Source: Oenanthe sinensis
Taxonomy: Eukaryota > Streptophyta > Magnoliopsida > Apiales > Apiaceae
Reading direction: 5' to 3'
Assembly: GCA_028671895.1 (NCBI GenBank)
Contig: CM053806.1
Location: 16,503,001-16,567,000, forward strand
DNA: 64,000 nt
Part shown: piece by piece, positions 1-12,616 of the stretch
Layout: every line of letters begins with the position of its first letter
Position numbering within the stretch: the first letter of the stretch is position 1
The notes under the pieces: model-generated
Databases searched by the model: none
What the model was told of the DNA's origin: nothing
What the model saw: the letters and a program-made list of their open reading frames with translations, nothing else
Translations under genes and position numbers: made by a program

Positions 1-85
1 TTCCATGGGATTTGAACCTGTGACCAAGAGGATGATATTCCTCTCTTTAACGGACTGAGCCAACCCTTGCGGGCAGAATCTGTAT
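1..85 (-). repeat. tRNA-derived SINE head or tRNA-like sequence, antisense
   Basis: Read on the minus strand, this stretch has a pol III A box (TGGCTCAGTCCG, 62 to 51) and a B box (GGTTCAAATCC, 18 to 8) at tRNA-like spacing. Between them an anticodon-stem-like GAGGA/TCCTC pair closes a 6-nt loop. The acceptor and T stems pair poorly, so a tRNA-derived SINE head fits better than a functional tRNA. The SINE body and tail would lie beyond the left edge. No family could be assigned. Confidence 0.4.
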
Positions 86-954
86 TTAGACACCTAAGTT
101 ATGGAACTGATGTGAATTATCAGGAAAGCTCCTAATTATTGATTCTAAATGTGTTAATTGTGATTCCTCTGATCAAAGGCTCACTCAGTTCTCAACTTCT
201 TAAGCAGACCGGTCCATGTAATTTAGACAGCATAAATTCAAGCAGCCAAGACTTATGAAGCTATTACAATGAAGGCAGAAGCAACAGCAAACAGCAAACC
301 AGGCTAAGGAAAAGTTCAGGCCGGTAATCAGGAAATCAGAAAAGGTATAGGAGGGATGTTACTTGCTAGTCTTTATTACTATTTACTAATGTCGGTTGCT
401 AGCAAGTAATCTGTGTTACTAATGTTGGTTGCGGAAGCACTTGCAGGTTTAGTAGTTTACTGATTCTGATGTAAGCTAATAGAGTAGCCTGTGTATTGCA
501 AGGAAACTCCTCTTTTGTTGGGTAAATTAAATATTATGTGAGGCAATGATTTTTCCAGTTCACTTGGAATTCTAATAAGGAACGCATCGAAGAACTGGTA
601 TGGTCTTCCCTTTCCGTAAACAATGGTAGTGGTCAGCGGAATGGTTCTGAATTGTCACGAATAATTTTAATTTTTATTTAAAATTTAGTGATAATATAAT
701 ATTTTATACATATTAATTTTTTTAAAATTTACTCTCATATATATAAATTTATTTAATTACGTTAATACACAAGCGGGTTGTGACAAGCCTGTGCTTTTCA
801 AGCAATTCATTTGCACAAAGCTTCACTCTTTAAACCGTTTGTGAGTGTAAAAATCCCAATCCTTTCGCAGAACTTGAAGACCATTTTGCTACATTTTCAC
901 TGTAAGTTTTAATTTGTATCTTATTTATATGTACACACTTATATATGTTTGTGT
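86..954. other. AT-rich intergenic stretch, no gene seen
   Basis: No credible ORF. A 17-bp near-repeat (TTACTAATGTYGGTTGC) occurs at 383-399 and 416-432. A 9-bp inverted repeat (acttgctag/ctagcaagt) lies at 361-369 and 399-407. From about 660 the sequence is a low-complexity A/T run. Part of 780-950 may be leader of the decayed mTERF copy that follows. Confidence 0.5.
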
Positions 955-1370
955 AGTGATGCTTGTCTATCTGTATAACTGTCAATCACAAACCCTAATC
1001 TTTAAACATGAAACTTGAATTTATGTTTGTTATTCATTGTTTAAATATGGGTTTCTGTTTAAACTTGGTTTAAGACATTGACCCAACCTAGGATTCTAGA
1101 TGCTTGTTGTTTAGAAGCTTCATTTTTATTTTTCGAAAAACTTGTTATTGTAGTTATGACTTATGTCATAGAGGAGAATTAATGAATGGTGGGGTTTTAT
1201 TAAGTACATTGGGGTGAAGCCCGTCTAGGGTGTATAGTAAATGTTCTTGGCTATGTTGGGACTATTCCTAGGTGTTCTGTTCTTAAAGTTTCGGTCTTTA
1301 AAGCTAAAACAAGTGAGAGTTTCATGCTATAATCGATATTGGTGACGACTAAGAGAAAATTTGTATCTTA
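955..1370 (+). pseudogene. Decayed, internally deleted copy of the neighbouring mTERF gene
   Basis: Three blocks resemble, in the same order, parts of the mTERF pseudogene downstream. Block 960-1018 resembles its 5' end near 1567-1625. Block 1081-1127, with the string GGATTCTAGAT, resembles 2308-2350. Block 1250-1350, with GTGAGAGTTTCATGCTAT, resembles 2512-2604. The intervening coding sequence is missing and no reading frame survives. This is what remains after a tandem gene duplication followed by deletion and drift. Alignment was by eye, so the edges are approximate. Confidence 0.6.
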
Positions 1371-1561
1371 TTGTTTTATTTTAGATTTAACTATTTGTTA
1401 CTAAAATGAGTATGAAAATCCCAAATTTTTAGATACGTATACCTGAAGATTCAAGACTTGAAGACGAATTGGTGCATTGAGGTTATTCCAATCTGTATCT
1501 GAGCTTAATTTGAGTAAAAGGTGTATTTTATATAGTTTTTTTTGTTTACTTCTCCTGCAGG

Positions 1562-2735
1562 ATGATGATGCTCGCTCATCTGTATAAACGTCAATCCAAA
1601 ACCCTAAATTTTAAACACAAAACTTTCAACACCTTGAATCAGTGTCTTATAATACCCACCATTCGGTGTTATAGAACCAAACAAAACATCTCCACAATAG
1701 AATATACTGCATTTACAACATCATTTCTAATGAACAAATGTGGATATTATCAGGTAAAGCAGTTATTCGTGCTTCTAAATATGTTAATTTTGAACCTTCC
1801 GATGTAAGACCCTACAGATTTCTCAGCCTCCTCCAAACGTTTGGATTCCCCCTGCCTAGCATTTCAAAACTCATTGCCGCACACCCACAAATTCTTGGAT
1901 ACTATCCTGAAAAGGTCATAAAGCCGAAGCTTGATTTTTTGCTTTCTAGAAGCCTATCTCAAACCGACTTATTCTTTCCAGAAGTATATACAATCATCTA
2001 ATGCCCTTATTCGATTTGCTCAAGAATGTAACTGGTTGCCACTCAAATGCAGTTGTTGTAATCAAAAGCAACCCATATGTTCTAACTTATTCCATTTCAA
2101 AATCTTTTTTGCCAAATATGGAATTGCTGCATACACTTGGTGTGCCTCATTCCCAGATTTTGAAACTTTTGACTTGTTATGCCCAAGTGTTAGGAGAACC
2201 CCATTACAATTTCCATAACAGTTTATTAAAGGTCGAGAAAATGGGTTTTGATTTCACATCTTCATATTTTATTAATGCTGTCAAGGCATTATCCTGTACT
2301 ACTCAATCAACCTGGGATTCTAGATATGTGTTGCTTAGAAGCTTCGGTTTTTCCGATTATGAGATTCTGTCCTTGTTCAAGAAACTGCCATCTATAATAT
2401 GTTTTAGGGAGAAGAAATTTGTAGAAAGGATGGAGTTCTTTATGCATAAATTGCTGTGGCCCCTGTCTAGGTTATCAAATAATCCAGCTGTTCTTGCCTA
2501 TAGCCTAGAGAATAGGACTATTCCAAGGTGTTCGGTTCTGAGAGTACTGGTGTTGAGAAGCAGCACAAGTGAGAGTTTCATGCTATCATCGATAGTGGCT
2601 ATGACCGAACAAAAATTCTTAAAAAACTTTTTAACTCCACATAAGGACGAAGTTCCTGAGGTAGTGGAGGCATATGAAAGAAGGTTGAAAATTGATGACT
2701 TCACATTTAAACAAAAGGGAGAGTTAAGTCTTTAA
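1562..2735 (+). pseudogene. mTERF-family organelle transcription factor, disrupted
   Basis: The three frames of this stretch together give a plant mTERF-like protein: a basic N-terminus like an organelle transit peptide, then repeated about 30-residue helical motifs with the LxxxGF and P-x-hydrophobic pattern (for example LLQTFGFPLPSISKLIAAHP, then LLRSFGFSDYEILSLFKKLP). Family members bind organellar nucleic acid in mitochondria or plastids and affect transcription or RNA maturation. The frame changes twice. It goes from the 1562 frame to the 1738 frame near 1750. It changes again to the 2001 frame near 1965, where the family normally has about nine more residues, so a small out-of-frame deletion is likely. 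The 3' part (2001-2735) is open and ends in a normal stop. This subfamily is usually intronless, so introns are a weak explanation. Sequencing error is possible but less likely next to a second decayed copy. Confidence 0.75.
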
Positions 2736-4147
2736 CCTGATATTTATTTGGTACTACCAGTTCTTTTATTGAATTAGAATAGTGAGTTAAGCTTGTCCTT
2801 TTTTTGGGATGGCATGGATATGTAACAACAAAATCTACTTTATCGAAATGAGAAGTTATTACTTAAATCAACTGCCATATATGATACTATTGTTGCTTCA
2901 ACTTTTGAGGAAATCTTAATGATGTTTCGATTTCTTTGGCAATACTGCTAATATCTTGAGTTGCTGTACCGAGAATAGCTCTTAGGAATGTATTTGGTTT
3001 CTCTTTTCTAGAACTTGGATGCTAAATTACGCAAGTATGATATATTATATAGCACTTGAATTTCCAGAACTCCTGGATAGGAATATGTATGGTATTGGAA
3101 ATCTTTAATTGATTAGTTTTGTGTCCGAATGGTATGTAGAATGTGTGCTATAGATTTAAAATTATCTATTGTTGCAGTCAATTATTCTTTTAGAAATAAT
3201 TGCTCACCAACACGTGTGTTAGATGCACCAATTACTTGAATTATTTTGTTATAAAAAAATTGCCTTCAGTTTATCAGTGTTTTTTTTGGACAAGTTAATA
3301 TATATTTGTACAGGGTAGTTAGGAATTGAACCATGACCATGACCTTTGTTCCCTCTAATTTCACAATGAAAATAGTTATTCATTTTATAGTTGTGCAGTG
3401 CTTATTAGTTAACGACAATTTCTGTTGGGTTGTGTGGATGGTTAGGGTATGGGATTTCTGTTGGGTTTTGTCAGTTGTCACTGACTTGACACTTAAGTCT
3501 TTTAAGGTTTTGACTTAGTTTCTCTAATGATTAGATTTTTTCTATGTTAAAGAAACGGCCATTTATCATGATTTATAGCGAGAAGCTTGCTGTGAGCAAA
3601 AATAGATTTTGCCTCAGATCCTATCTAGGAGTACACTAATGTTATTTGTTATAGTCTATAATTTAGAAAAGATTATTCAAAGGTGTTTGATTCAGCAAAT
3701 TTTGGTGTCAAAGAAGAGTTTTGCTGTGATACTTGGTAAAGATGTCACGGGTGCAGATCCAAGTATCGGGTTCTTAGTTTGAATAAATTTAGTGTTGTTG
3801 GATATGGATCCGAAATTGGACACAAGTGTGGGGACTTCCATATAAACTTACTCCAATTGGAATTTTACTTATTCTTAATCCATTTTAAATTCTCAAAATA
3901 GTGTCTTCTATTAATAGAACTTGTATAAGTAATTATATATTTCAAATTAATAGCATTTTATCATCCAAAACTCCTGAATAGGAATTTGTTGCGGTATGGA
4001 AAATCTTAGTTGATTAGTGTCCAAACAGGATATCGATATTGTGTTATGAACTTGAGATATTACGATGTTTTGTTCCGTTATTCGCTTATTAAAATATAGA
4101 TTACCAACTTGCCTTTAAGATGGACGGGTTATCTGAGGCACTTTATT
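2736..4147. other. Intergenic stretch with a dispersed duplicated segment
   Basis: No convincing gene; the small ORF at 3333-3518 has no recognisable feature. A 64-68 bp segment beginning with AACTCCTG-ATAGGAAT is present twice, at 3064-3131 and 3964-4027, with many substitutions. It may be the relic of a duplicated or terminally repeated element. Confidence 0.45.
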
Positions 4148-4155
4148 ATCGTAAC

Positions 4156-4756
4156 TAGAGGTGTTCATGAGTTATAAAACCCGATTAAACTGACCCAAAT
4201 CGACCCTTATTTCGGCCGATTTAACCGAAAATAAAAAATCCGATATTAAGTTAGGTTAAAAAGAGTTCAACCTGAATTAATTGGGTTAGGTATGGGTTGA
4301 AAATTATTTTAGCTACCCCAACCTGATACGTATATATTATGTGCTACCTAATATATAATTACATCCGATATTTTATACTTTCATAATAATTTATATATTA
4401 GATATTAATATAATAGTATTTATATATTTAAAATTTTAAATATTTATTAGATTAGTTATAAGTTTTACTATTTATGAACATATTTCGTTAATGTTGTTTT
4501 AATTTTTTTGTCATTTATATTGAGATAGTAAATTTTATTATCGCAATTTATATCGAGGTATGTGAAAATATAAAATTTTAATAATAGTTATAAACCAATC
4601 AAATCGAACCAACCCGACCCAAATCGATTTAAATTAGGTAGTATTGGGTTGTGCAATATTTTTTAACATAACGGGTTGAAATTTTTAAAATCGAATTAAT
4701 TGGGTTGGATAGAAAAAAAGACACAAACCTGGCCAATCTGACCCATGAATACCCTA
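4156..4756. mobile_element. hAT-type MITE
   Basis: A 601-bp non-coding element flanked by a perfect 8-bp target duplication (ATCGTAAC, 4148-4155 and 4757-4764). The left end reads TAGAGGTGTTCATGAGT. The reverse complement of the right end reads TAGGGTATTCATGGGT, so the termini are imperfect inverted repeats. An 8-bp TSD and a TAGRGGTGTTCA-like end are typical of plant hAT elements. The interior is AT-rich and has no transposase, so it depends on one supplied in trans. Confidence 0.85.
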
Positions 4757-4764
4757 ATCGTAAC

Positions 4765-6156
4765 AATGTCCTTCGGATTATCTTGATCCATTTATCTCAT
4801 AGTTGTGCATTGTTTTTGCTAAGATGTGGATTCTGCTGACAATTGGATGTGGCGCCACATCCGCAGATATTGTAACTTATAACTAATTATTCTGGGGTCT
4901 TGATGTTTCGACTTATATCTACCTGCTGTCAAGATAATTTGTTTTGTCATGGACTCAATGTAGGGATCTCGTGAGGTTTTAAGCTTTTCTACTCCAATGT
5001 TGAGATTTTTTTATTATGCGGTCAAAACACCTCAATATGTGTATTAAAATCAAAACACCAAATAAAAAAAATCAGAGGGACTATTATTTTTTGTATTATA
5101 TTTTTTTGAATGGCTTTTTTTATACTATATTTTAAAATATAACTAAATCAAAAAGTATTATTAAACAGTCATTTGATTTTTCTACGAGCACTTTTTATTA
5201 CAACACAATACAACAGTTTTTAATAGTATCCCAAACAGACCTTTGATATTTGAAGATGGATATTATTAGAAAGCAATATCATTTCTTTCTAATATTCTGT
5301 AAATAAAGATAGATGGTTGCTGTGCTTCTCTGTGCATAAACTGGATTGGAAACTGCCAATAATATTAGATAGACCTGGATTTTTAATGCATAGTTTATTT
5401 TACAAAGTAGTCGATTCCGAGGCCTGGATTCAAGTTTTATATTCATGCCCAGGTCCTAATTTACGAAGAGCCAAACCATAAATATAATCCACCGAAACTG
5501 TAATGAACCTTTGATAGGCAGAGAGTGAACATTGTCAAGATTGCAGCAATGAAGAGGGTTTATGTCTTGTCAGTTTATATTGTGACCTGTGAATATTATA
5601 ATCAAAATTAAAAATATAACAAAAAAATAATTTAAATTAAAGATCGGTACCTCGCACGAGTTTTGATGCTAGCTTGTTACGTATATATTATAAAGACAAA
5701 ATTAATCGATAAAATAACACATAAAAAGTGTCAATTCATTCAAATGAGTGCGGATTTCTCCACGTATTGTGTGCGCTAATGCCTAATGGGCCAAACATTG
5801 CATCGCTTTTCAAGAAGTGTTCAATTAAATTTGAAAACTCACAAAATATTTGTGGTACAAACAATGACCGAAATTAATAGAAAAGTATGAAGATTGTGTA
5901 GTATAATTTGATTGGTGGATTGGCCAAGAAAATTTCAAAAATAATCAAACCTCCAATCACTCCGGACAAAGCTCTCCAAAATCCAAATATTGAAAAGCAG
6001 TCTTCGGATTAGATAGACAGTGAACGATCAGCCATAAAAAAAACGCGTTAGTAGTGAAATTGGTTATATATAATATTCTCATTCGATTCTCGCTCTACGA
6101 GATTTATTAGAATAATATTATTTAATTTAATTTAAATTTGAGTAATTACTAATTAG
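4765..6156. other. AT-rich intergenic stretch, nothing assignable
   Basis: Read in both directions, I see no gene, RNA or element with recognisable ends. Poly-T and poly-A runs around 5060-5130 suggest old repeat debris. Confidence 0.5.
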
Positions 6157-6430
6157 TATTCTCTCCGTTTCATATTAATAATACACTTTAAAAAAATAAC
6201 GCATATTAAGAAAATTTATTATTGATTGGTTTTATTCATATTTATTGTATTGAATAAATATAAAATATGGTATGAAGTTGATCTTGAAAATGTAAATTAG
6301 AGATATGTGGAATAACGTTGATTTTGAAAATATAAACTAGATTAAATTTTGCATTGGAAGTTGAAGTGTACAATTATTTTGAAACAAATGTTTTTTGAAA
6401 GTGGATCATTAATATGAAACGGAGGGAGTA
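6157..6430. mobile_element. Stowaway-type MITE
   Basis: The left end carries TTCTCTCCGTTTCATATTAA. The right end carries its near-perfect inverse, ending in GAAACGGAGGGAGTA. The CTCCCTCCGTTTC terminus and flanking TA dinucleotides (6157-6158 and 6429-6430) are diagnostic of Tc1/mariner-derived Stowaway MITEs. It is about 270 bp long and non-coding. The next MITE abuts it directly. Confidence 0.85.
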
Positions 6431-6439
6431 TTTTGCACT

Positions 6440-7247
6440 TAGACCTGACAATTCAGATAATCGGATCGGTTTCGAATCGGATTCATTCGGATCGGATCAA
6501 CTTTTGGTTCTAATATATTTGGAGTACTGTTCGGATGTGATCGGATCTAATTTGGATTAAAATCGGTTAAATTTCGGATCAAGATCAGATTAAGTTTGGT
6601 TCGGATTAAATTCGGTTCAGATAATTTCGGATCGGAAAATATAGCCTGGATTAATTTTGAATTATTTTTTAATTATAGTAAAATTAAAACAAAAGTCGTT
6701 AAATACGTATGTTAAAATAATAACTTATTAATTATCTTTTTCCTTCTTTTTTTTAATTTGTGAAACTTTAAAAAATCATCTTTTTATTAAATATATTAGT
6801 TATAATATAAAATATTATAAGTTTTTAAAATTTTGATTGTATAACCATTTTAATTTTTTAATATAAAATTATTTTAAATATGAATTTTGCTTAAAAATAT
6901 ATTAATTTAGTAAATAAAAAGTGGGTTAATACTATAGAATATTTATCATTAAAATATAACTAAAAATTTAGATTAAAATTCAATTTATCTCTTTTCTAAT
7001 TCGATGTAATTCGTATATGTATTGAATCAAATCTCATACTTCGAGTCATATTCGAGTCAGATGATTGTGTATTCGGTTGTAATTGTTTCTAAGTCATTAT
7101 CGGGTCTAGTATTTCAGATAATTTATGGTTCGGATCAAATCGGTTTTCGGATATTTATCGGATTATGTAATTTCGGATATAAAATCGGATTCGGTTCCAT
7201 GAATTTCAGATTGATTCTTCGGATCCAAACTCATTTTGACAGGTCTA
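6440..7247. mobile_element. Non-autonomous DNA transposon with TAGACCTG inverted termini
   Basis: An 808-bp element whose left end TAGACCTGACAA matches the inverse of its right end (TAGACCTGTCAA). It is flanked by a 9-bp near-identical duplication (TTTTGCACT at 6431-6439, TTTTGCCCT at 7248-7256). A 9-bp TSD suggests a Mutator-like source; hAT is the alternative. The subterminal regions are rich in CGGAT/ATCGGAT repeats, as expected of transposase-binding arrays. It sits between the Stowaway MITE and the MIR160 promoter. Confidence 0.7.
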
Positions 7248-7538
7248 TTTTGCCCTCATTATCTTTGAACGCTTTTTCGATTTGAACTCAAACTATGTTT
7301 GTTGACATATTCCAACCATCCATGCATGTTTACAAAAAATAATAAAAAGGTCAATTTCACTGAATTTTTGTTCAAAAGTATATATGATCATTGTTTTCCC
7401 AAATGAAAGGAAATATATTAGAAATTCGGTTGAGTTGCATTGCATGACAACGTAAATATTTATGCAGTGCAAGGGACAATGTGTTGTGTGTAATACAGAG
7501 ATGCATCAAAAAGGACAGATTGACTATATTAATATTGG

Positions 7539-7560
7539 CCAATCATGGAGTGTATATAAA
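7539..7560 (+). promoter_or_regulatory. CCAAT and TATA elements of the MIR160 promoter
   Basis: A CCAAT sequence (7539-7543) is followed by a canonical TATATAAA box (7553-7560). Transcription would be expected to start near 7585-7595, giving a leader of about 250 nt before the MIR160 hairpin on the same strand. The start is inferred from box position only. Confidence 0.6.
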
Positions 7561-7839
7561 TTACAACTTTCAATTCAATCTCTCCGAGCCTCATTTCTAT
7601 ACTATCTTCTGCCCTTGACATACTTTACTCTGCATCTTTTCTTTCTGATTGTCTGCTGATGGTGAAAATGAATCTACATTTTTGCATATGTTTTCTTTAC
7701 GGATACATGTATCATGTATTGTTAACTTACCGGTTCTAATTATGAATTATCGGTTCTCCTAAAACTGTAAGTCGTTAAGCAAAGAGCTTAATTGGATCAT
7801 ATTGTTCAACATGTATGATAACACTATATGTTACAGTGA

Positions 7840-7981
7840 CTGTGTACGAGTTTGTGTATATATGCCTGGCTCCCTGTATGCCACACGTAGTAGTATCAGT
7901 CTCTTACAGACTGCCTTCTCTGGGTGGCGTGCCGGGAGTTGAGCATATTTATTATCTTATTATATATACTGGCTTGTGCAG
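7840..7981 (+). ncRNA. MIR160: MIR160 microRNA precursor
   Basis: The 5' arm at 7863-7883 is identical over all 21 nt to mature plant miR160 (begins TGCCTGGCTCCC, ends TATGCCA). The 3' arm at 7927-7947 begins GCGTGCCGGGAG and pairs with it with two mismatches plus G-U wobbles, leaving the 2-nt 3' overhangs of a DCL1 product. The terminal stem CAGTCT/AGACTG closes the loop, and the lower stem extends to about 7840 and 7981. miR160 guides AGO1 to transcripts of the auxin response factors ARF10, ARF16 and ARF17 and so tunes auxin signalling. The + strand is set by the mature strand and by the upstream TATA box. Small ORFs overlapping the hairpin have no coding features. Confidence 0.95.
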
Positions 7982-10900
7982 AGCATTTGTGAGAAAATGA
8001 ATTTGTCGCAAGTTGGGGTGATTATGGCAAATTTCTTTTATTAAATTTGCCATTATTGTTTGTTTCTCTCACAGTGTGTATTCTTACAACTAAGTGTACG
8101 TAGTACTCGACTAATTAACTATATCCAATATTTTGTTTCATGATTTCATCTTTTTGCATGTTTATTTCACTTTTTAGTTGCTATTGATGGAAGAATTTCG
8201 CAATCAACAAACTTTAAGGTTCTTCGCCATAAAAAGATCTAGCATAGTTGTTACTCGACCTCAGAATCTGTGGGAGTATGGTGGTGACATACTAAAGGTG
8301 GCTGAGATTGTGGTTTTGTAATTGCAATCCATAGACAATATGCCTAGGTATCTCTGTTGTTTATAGGGAATGAGCTGGGAATCAAACCATACTTAAATTT
8401 TAGATGGCAAGAAACCTTTACGGGATAGGCTCATCATAAAGGCTCAAGGCGGCAAAAAGGCTGAGTTATAATTTAGGGATTTCACAGATTGACAGATACA
8501 TTGTCAACCTAATTAGGTCGCAATCTGTTACCTGTTTCCAGAATTTATAGTTGCAGTTAAAAGTTTTCTCAAGTGCATTAATGTAAAATCCCATCCCATG
8601 CAACTCCCCAATGGGCTAGAGTCCGGGTGAAATAATTTATTTTTACAAAATTATTACTAATAATTTATATGATTTATGATTTAGCCCGGATAGAATTTTC
8701 ATCTGAGTACCTCTTTCTCAGTTTAAGTGGTTGCAGTTTGTCCAAATCATTTAGGAAGCGGATCTTTTATTTAAGGCTCAATGCCGCAATGACCAATGCC
8801 TTTGTATGCTTTTTGAGGTATTATTGGCTTGGTTTCTTATTTTCAAGAATTCTAGTTCTCTTGGGCCTTAATTTTGAATTTATTTTGCCAAGTGGTATTT
8901 TAAATTTATCCTTTGTCTGTGTTGTTTTAGAATTTTTGGTTTCAAAGATTTGGTCCGGTCCATAACTTCTCTTTTCCTTCCTTTTTCCTTTTCTTCTTCC
9001 TCGATTTAACAGCACCATTATTTATTTATTTTATAGATTTATTTTATAAATTCAAAAATGTAAATATTTTTCAATTTATAAAATATTTATAAATAACAAC
9101 AAAAGGAACCTATATATAAAACATTTAATTATCATATAAGTTAATGAAACAAAAAAAAGTTACAAGCAGCATTTCAGATACGAGTTCTGGAATTTGGATT
9201 TACAAATTTGCAAACTAAAATTCGTTTAAAATAAGCTACATTCTAATTCTAAACTGCTGTGTAAATTATTATTTTGTATGAATTGCGTTTGATAACATAT
9301 AATTCATTTTAAATGATGTAATTTAAATTGTTATTTAAATTTTTTATTTAAATAATCTAAGATTTAAACTTTTTATGAACCTTCTAGCATGGACCTTCCT
9401 CAAGTTTTGTCAATTCACATGTAATGTACACTTTGCGGTGTGTTTTTGTGTTAGAATAATATAAGATCATGGTCGGTATATTAGAATATCGCGGATGCAA
9501 GAACTCAAGTCTAATTATATTGGGTCCATTTATATGTCATATAAGTAAAAATTAGTTTTATAAAAAAATTATCCAGCATCCTCCAATGCAAAGTTCAAGT
9601 CCACCATTTAATAGATCCTACTTATTTATTTTATGTATTATATTTAATAAGTATTAAAGTTTAAATTTAAATTTTCAATTTTACTATAATAATAAATTAA
9701 ATTAAATGATAAACAATTATTTTAAAAATAAAATAAATAATTATAAAATTACACAATTTAATTATAAATATTACAATTATATGATATATAATATAATAAA
9801 TTATATGATGTACATTGAAGAGGGAGAGACACAGTCACCTTAAAAACAAAAAAAAAAACATTCAAGTTGTTTGAGTTTGTGGGCACCAACGAGGACTCCA
9901 GCCTAGCCTCTTTTTTCTCCGATACACAAACAAATAAATGGATTTTTGTCACAGTCTCTAACAGTACTAGGCCCTATTTCGGAGATGGTCTTAAAACTCA
10001 TTAAAATAATATAAGATTCTAATTTAATATTTTAAAATGTATCTTAAAATGTCGAAATGCTAAGAAACTAACTTACTAGCATCCTTATATAAAAAAAAAT
10101 TACTAGCATCATTCTAACATTTTCACATGTAACCTTATCACACATCCGGCTTACTAATTAAAATATAAAAATTTAAGCAAAAAACGGAAAGAGTTAGCTT
10201 CAAGTTTATTCTCTTCTATCACACATGTTACTTACAAGTGTTTATGATCGAACCAAACAAAAGCTAAATTATATAAAAACGGAAAGAGTTAGATTCAAGT
10301 TTATTCTCTTCTATCCAATTCATCATATCGACGTAGATAAATTAATCATGTAATCCAACTCACACAATATTTAAAGATTTAATTAATCATATGATTAAAT
10401 AAAGAGCTATTCGTTGTGCATGAAAGTATGGATGAGAGCTTAGACGAGAAGAAAAATTCGTAATTTAATCATATGGAGATTTTATTATAAAGATAGTGAC
10501 CCTCCATAATGTTAGAGTAGTCTAAGATGAGTTAATCATCAATAATTAAAAGCTTATCAAGAATAATAATAATAATTCTATTGAAATGTCGATTACATTA
10601 TTTTATTTCTGACAGTGTAGATGATATGCATAAAACGACTACGTGTTGCTTTCAGAAAATAAAAAAACAAAAAAAACTACGTGTTAGAATTTATATGTGA
10701 CAATAATAGTAATCATAATATAAAATATATATACAATATATTTGAAAAATTCTTTATAATTTTTTTATTAATTATGGATATTTACTTTAATTCAAAATTG
10801 GGAAAACAGAGCTTGACAAAAACAAATAGAAAAACAGATCCATATTTATATTTTTATGTAAATAATTCAAGTGTCGAAACCTTTTTTGAGAAAAATATGA

Positions 10901-12440
10901 TTTTTCAACTTTTATTTTTGAAATTTATGTTATTTGAAAATTACTTGTAAGAATACAGCTTTATAATTCAATGTAAATAAAAATAGAATTTTGCAATCAA
11001 AATCAATTGGAATCAATCACGTGAAGAAATGAATGAGTTGATCAACTGATTGCAGGCTTGCAGCTTAATAGAAAATAACCAATATAAAAAAATAACAATA
11101 AAACAAATAATTATGACTTTAATTTCATTCCAATCAATCAATCATTAGTGTTAAACTCTTTAATTATCAAAACCCTAACCTAACAACAACAAAAGAGCCA
11201 CGAGTAGAGTTATATCCATTTGCTTCTAATTTGAGTTTGTTCTTTTTTGAAGACAGATGGAAAAAAGTAGAATAGATAAAAATAATGTGATGAATCCGAC
11301 AAGAATGTATGATTAAATAATTTAATATATTCTACCCAAATATAAATATATGGACCGTTCATTTGTAACTTTCGACCTACCGACGGTGTGCCCCCCTCCC
11401 CCAAGTCCCTAACTATTAAGGTGACAAAAAATCAGCGATTAGATATTGTTTTATAGGATATTAAGCTCTTGCACGCAATGATTTCAATTTTTTTTTTGGA
11501 TAATTTGTTCGTACTACTTTGAAATCTGATAGTGTTTTTCAGAACATCGGTTCAATGGAATTTTATTTACAAAAAAATATATCTAACAAAAAATGAAAAT
11601 ATTTTTGATGTTGTCTCGTTTAAATTTTTTACATCTTATAACAAACAAAGTTTTTCTTAATCTCTTATTTGTTATATCTGAGTGTCTGTGGAATCTATAG
11701 TACTGAGGGACTATGTTGGTGCTTAATAATTAAAAGTTTATTTGATAAATTAAATTTCTATGTATAATATATGAATATTGTAGACATAACAATATAATAT
11801 GTTACACTCGTGATGTTTAACTTGGAAAAATTTAGAACTTAATTATTGTTAATTTCTTAATCAGACAATTAGTCAAAAGCAAAGATTTGAGTTGTATTTT
11901 TTGTATAAATTATGATCCTAATTTAGCACCAACCTATTAGAAATCAGTCATCGTTGACTAATTACCTATTCATGCTCTCACGTACGTGCTGTTCGTGAAA
12001 CATGTCGTCTTGTCGGAAAGTAACCACTTAGTTTATTTCTCGTACTACAATAATTAACAACCTATCATGTATTTTTAGTGTGAAACTGAAAATAATATAT
12101 TCCGACAAATATTGATAATGTATATATTAAATTATTTTAGCACAGACTAGACTGTTTTTGTGTTTTTATTTTAAAAAAATATTAAAAGTCTCAAACTATT
12201 CAATATAAAGATGTTTTTGGTGTACTTGGTTATCCTATTACTGAAATTGAATTTGAAATTAAATTTCAAATTTCATATTATATATTTTAAATGATTATAT
12301 CATAATTAAATAAAATGGCCTCTCTAAATTTATATTAACATCATCGGTTAAAATAAGTTAGAATATCAAAATCAATACCATTTTCAAAACCTATTTTTTA
12401 CCAAAACTTATAAATAAGGTTGGATCTAATCAAAGTCGAT
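7982..12440. other. Long AT-rich intergenic stretch
   Basis: The first few hundred bases may belong to the MIR160 primary transcript. Beyond that I see no protein gene: ORFs such as 8669-8965 and 10681-10950 are short and of low complexity. The stretch holds A/T runs and one duplicated 40-mer listed separately. Confidence 0.5.
10181..10315. repeat. Direct repeat of a 40-mer
   Basis: A 40-bp block beginning AAAACGGAAAGAGTTAG and ending CTCTTCTATC lies at 10181-10220 and again at 10276-10315 with a single mismatch (C/A). The 95-bp offset and near identity indicate a fairly recent local duplication. No function is evident. Confidence 0.85.
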
Positions 12441-12616
12441 TTTTCACTTCCCCTTTTCCCCCTCTTTTCCTGTACCTAATCTCCCCGCCCTCCTTCCCCA
12501 CACCCCCATTGATTTCCCTTTTCTCCTTTAACAACAATCTCTTGCTCACCATGTACATCGTTTCCATCTCTTCTTGATCAGATTGCTCGAAAACTCATGT
12601 CAATCTCCTTTCTCCT

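Noticed and set aside
1..85. Functional tRNA gene
   Set aside because: The A and B boxes are good, but acceptor and T-stem pairing is poor and the anticodon loop has six bases.
3333..3518. 61-residue ORF after the mTERF pseudogene
   Set aside because: Short, hydrophobic, V/W/F-rich with no recognisable motif; consistent with chance in T/G-rich DNA.
7815..8000. 61-residue ORF over the MIR160 hairpin
   Set aside because: It is explained by the RNA hairpin. A peptide encoded by the primary transcript cannot be excluded but has no sequence support.
8669..8965. 98-residue ORF as a gene
   Set aside because: Hydrophobic, T-rich composition, no homology pattern, no promoter elements.
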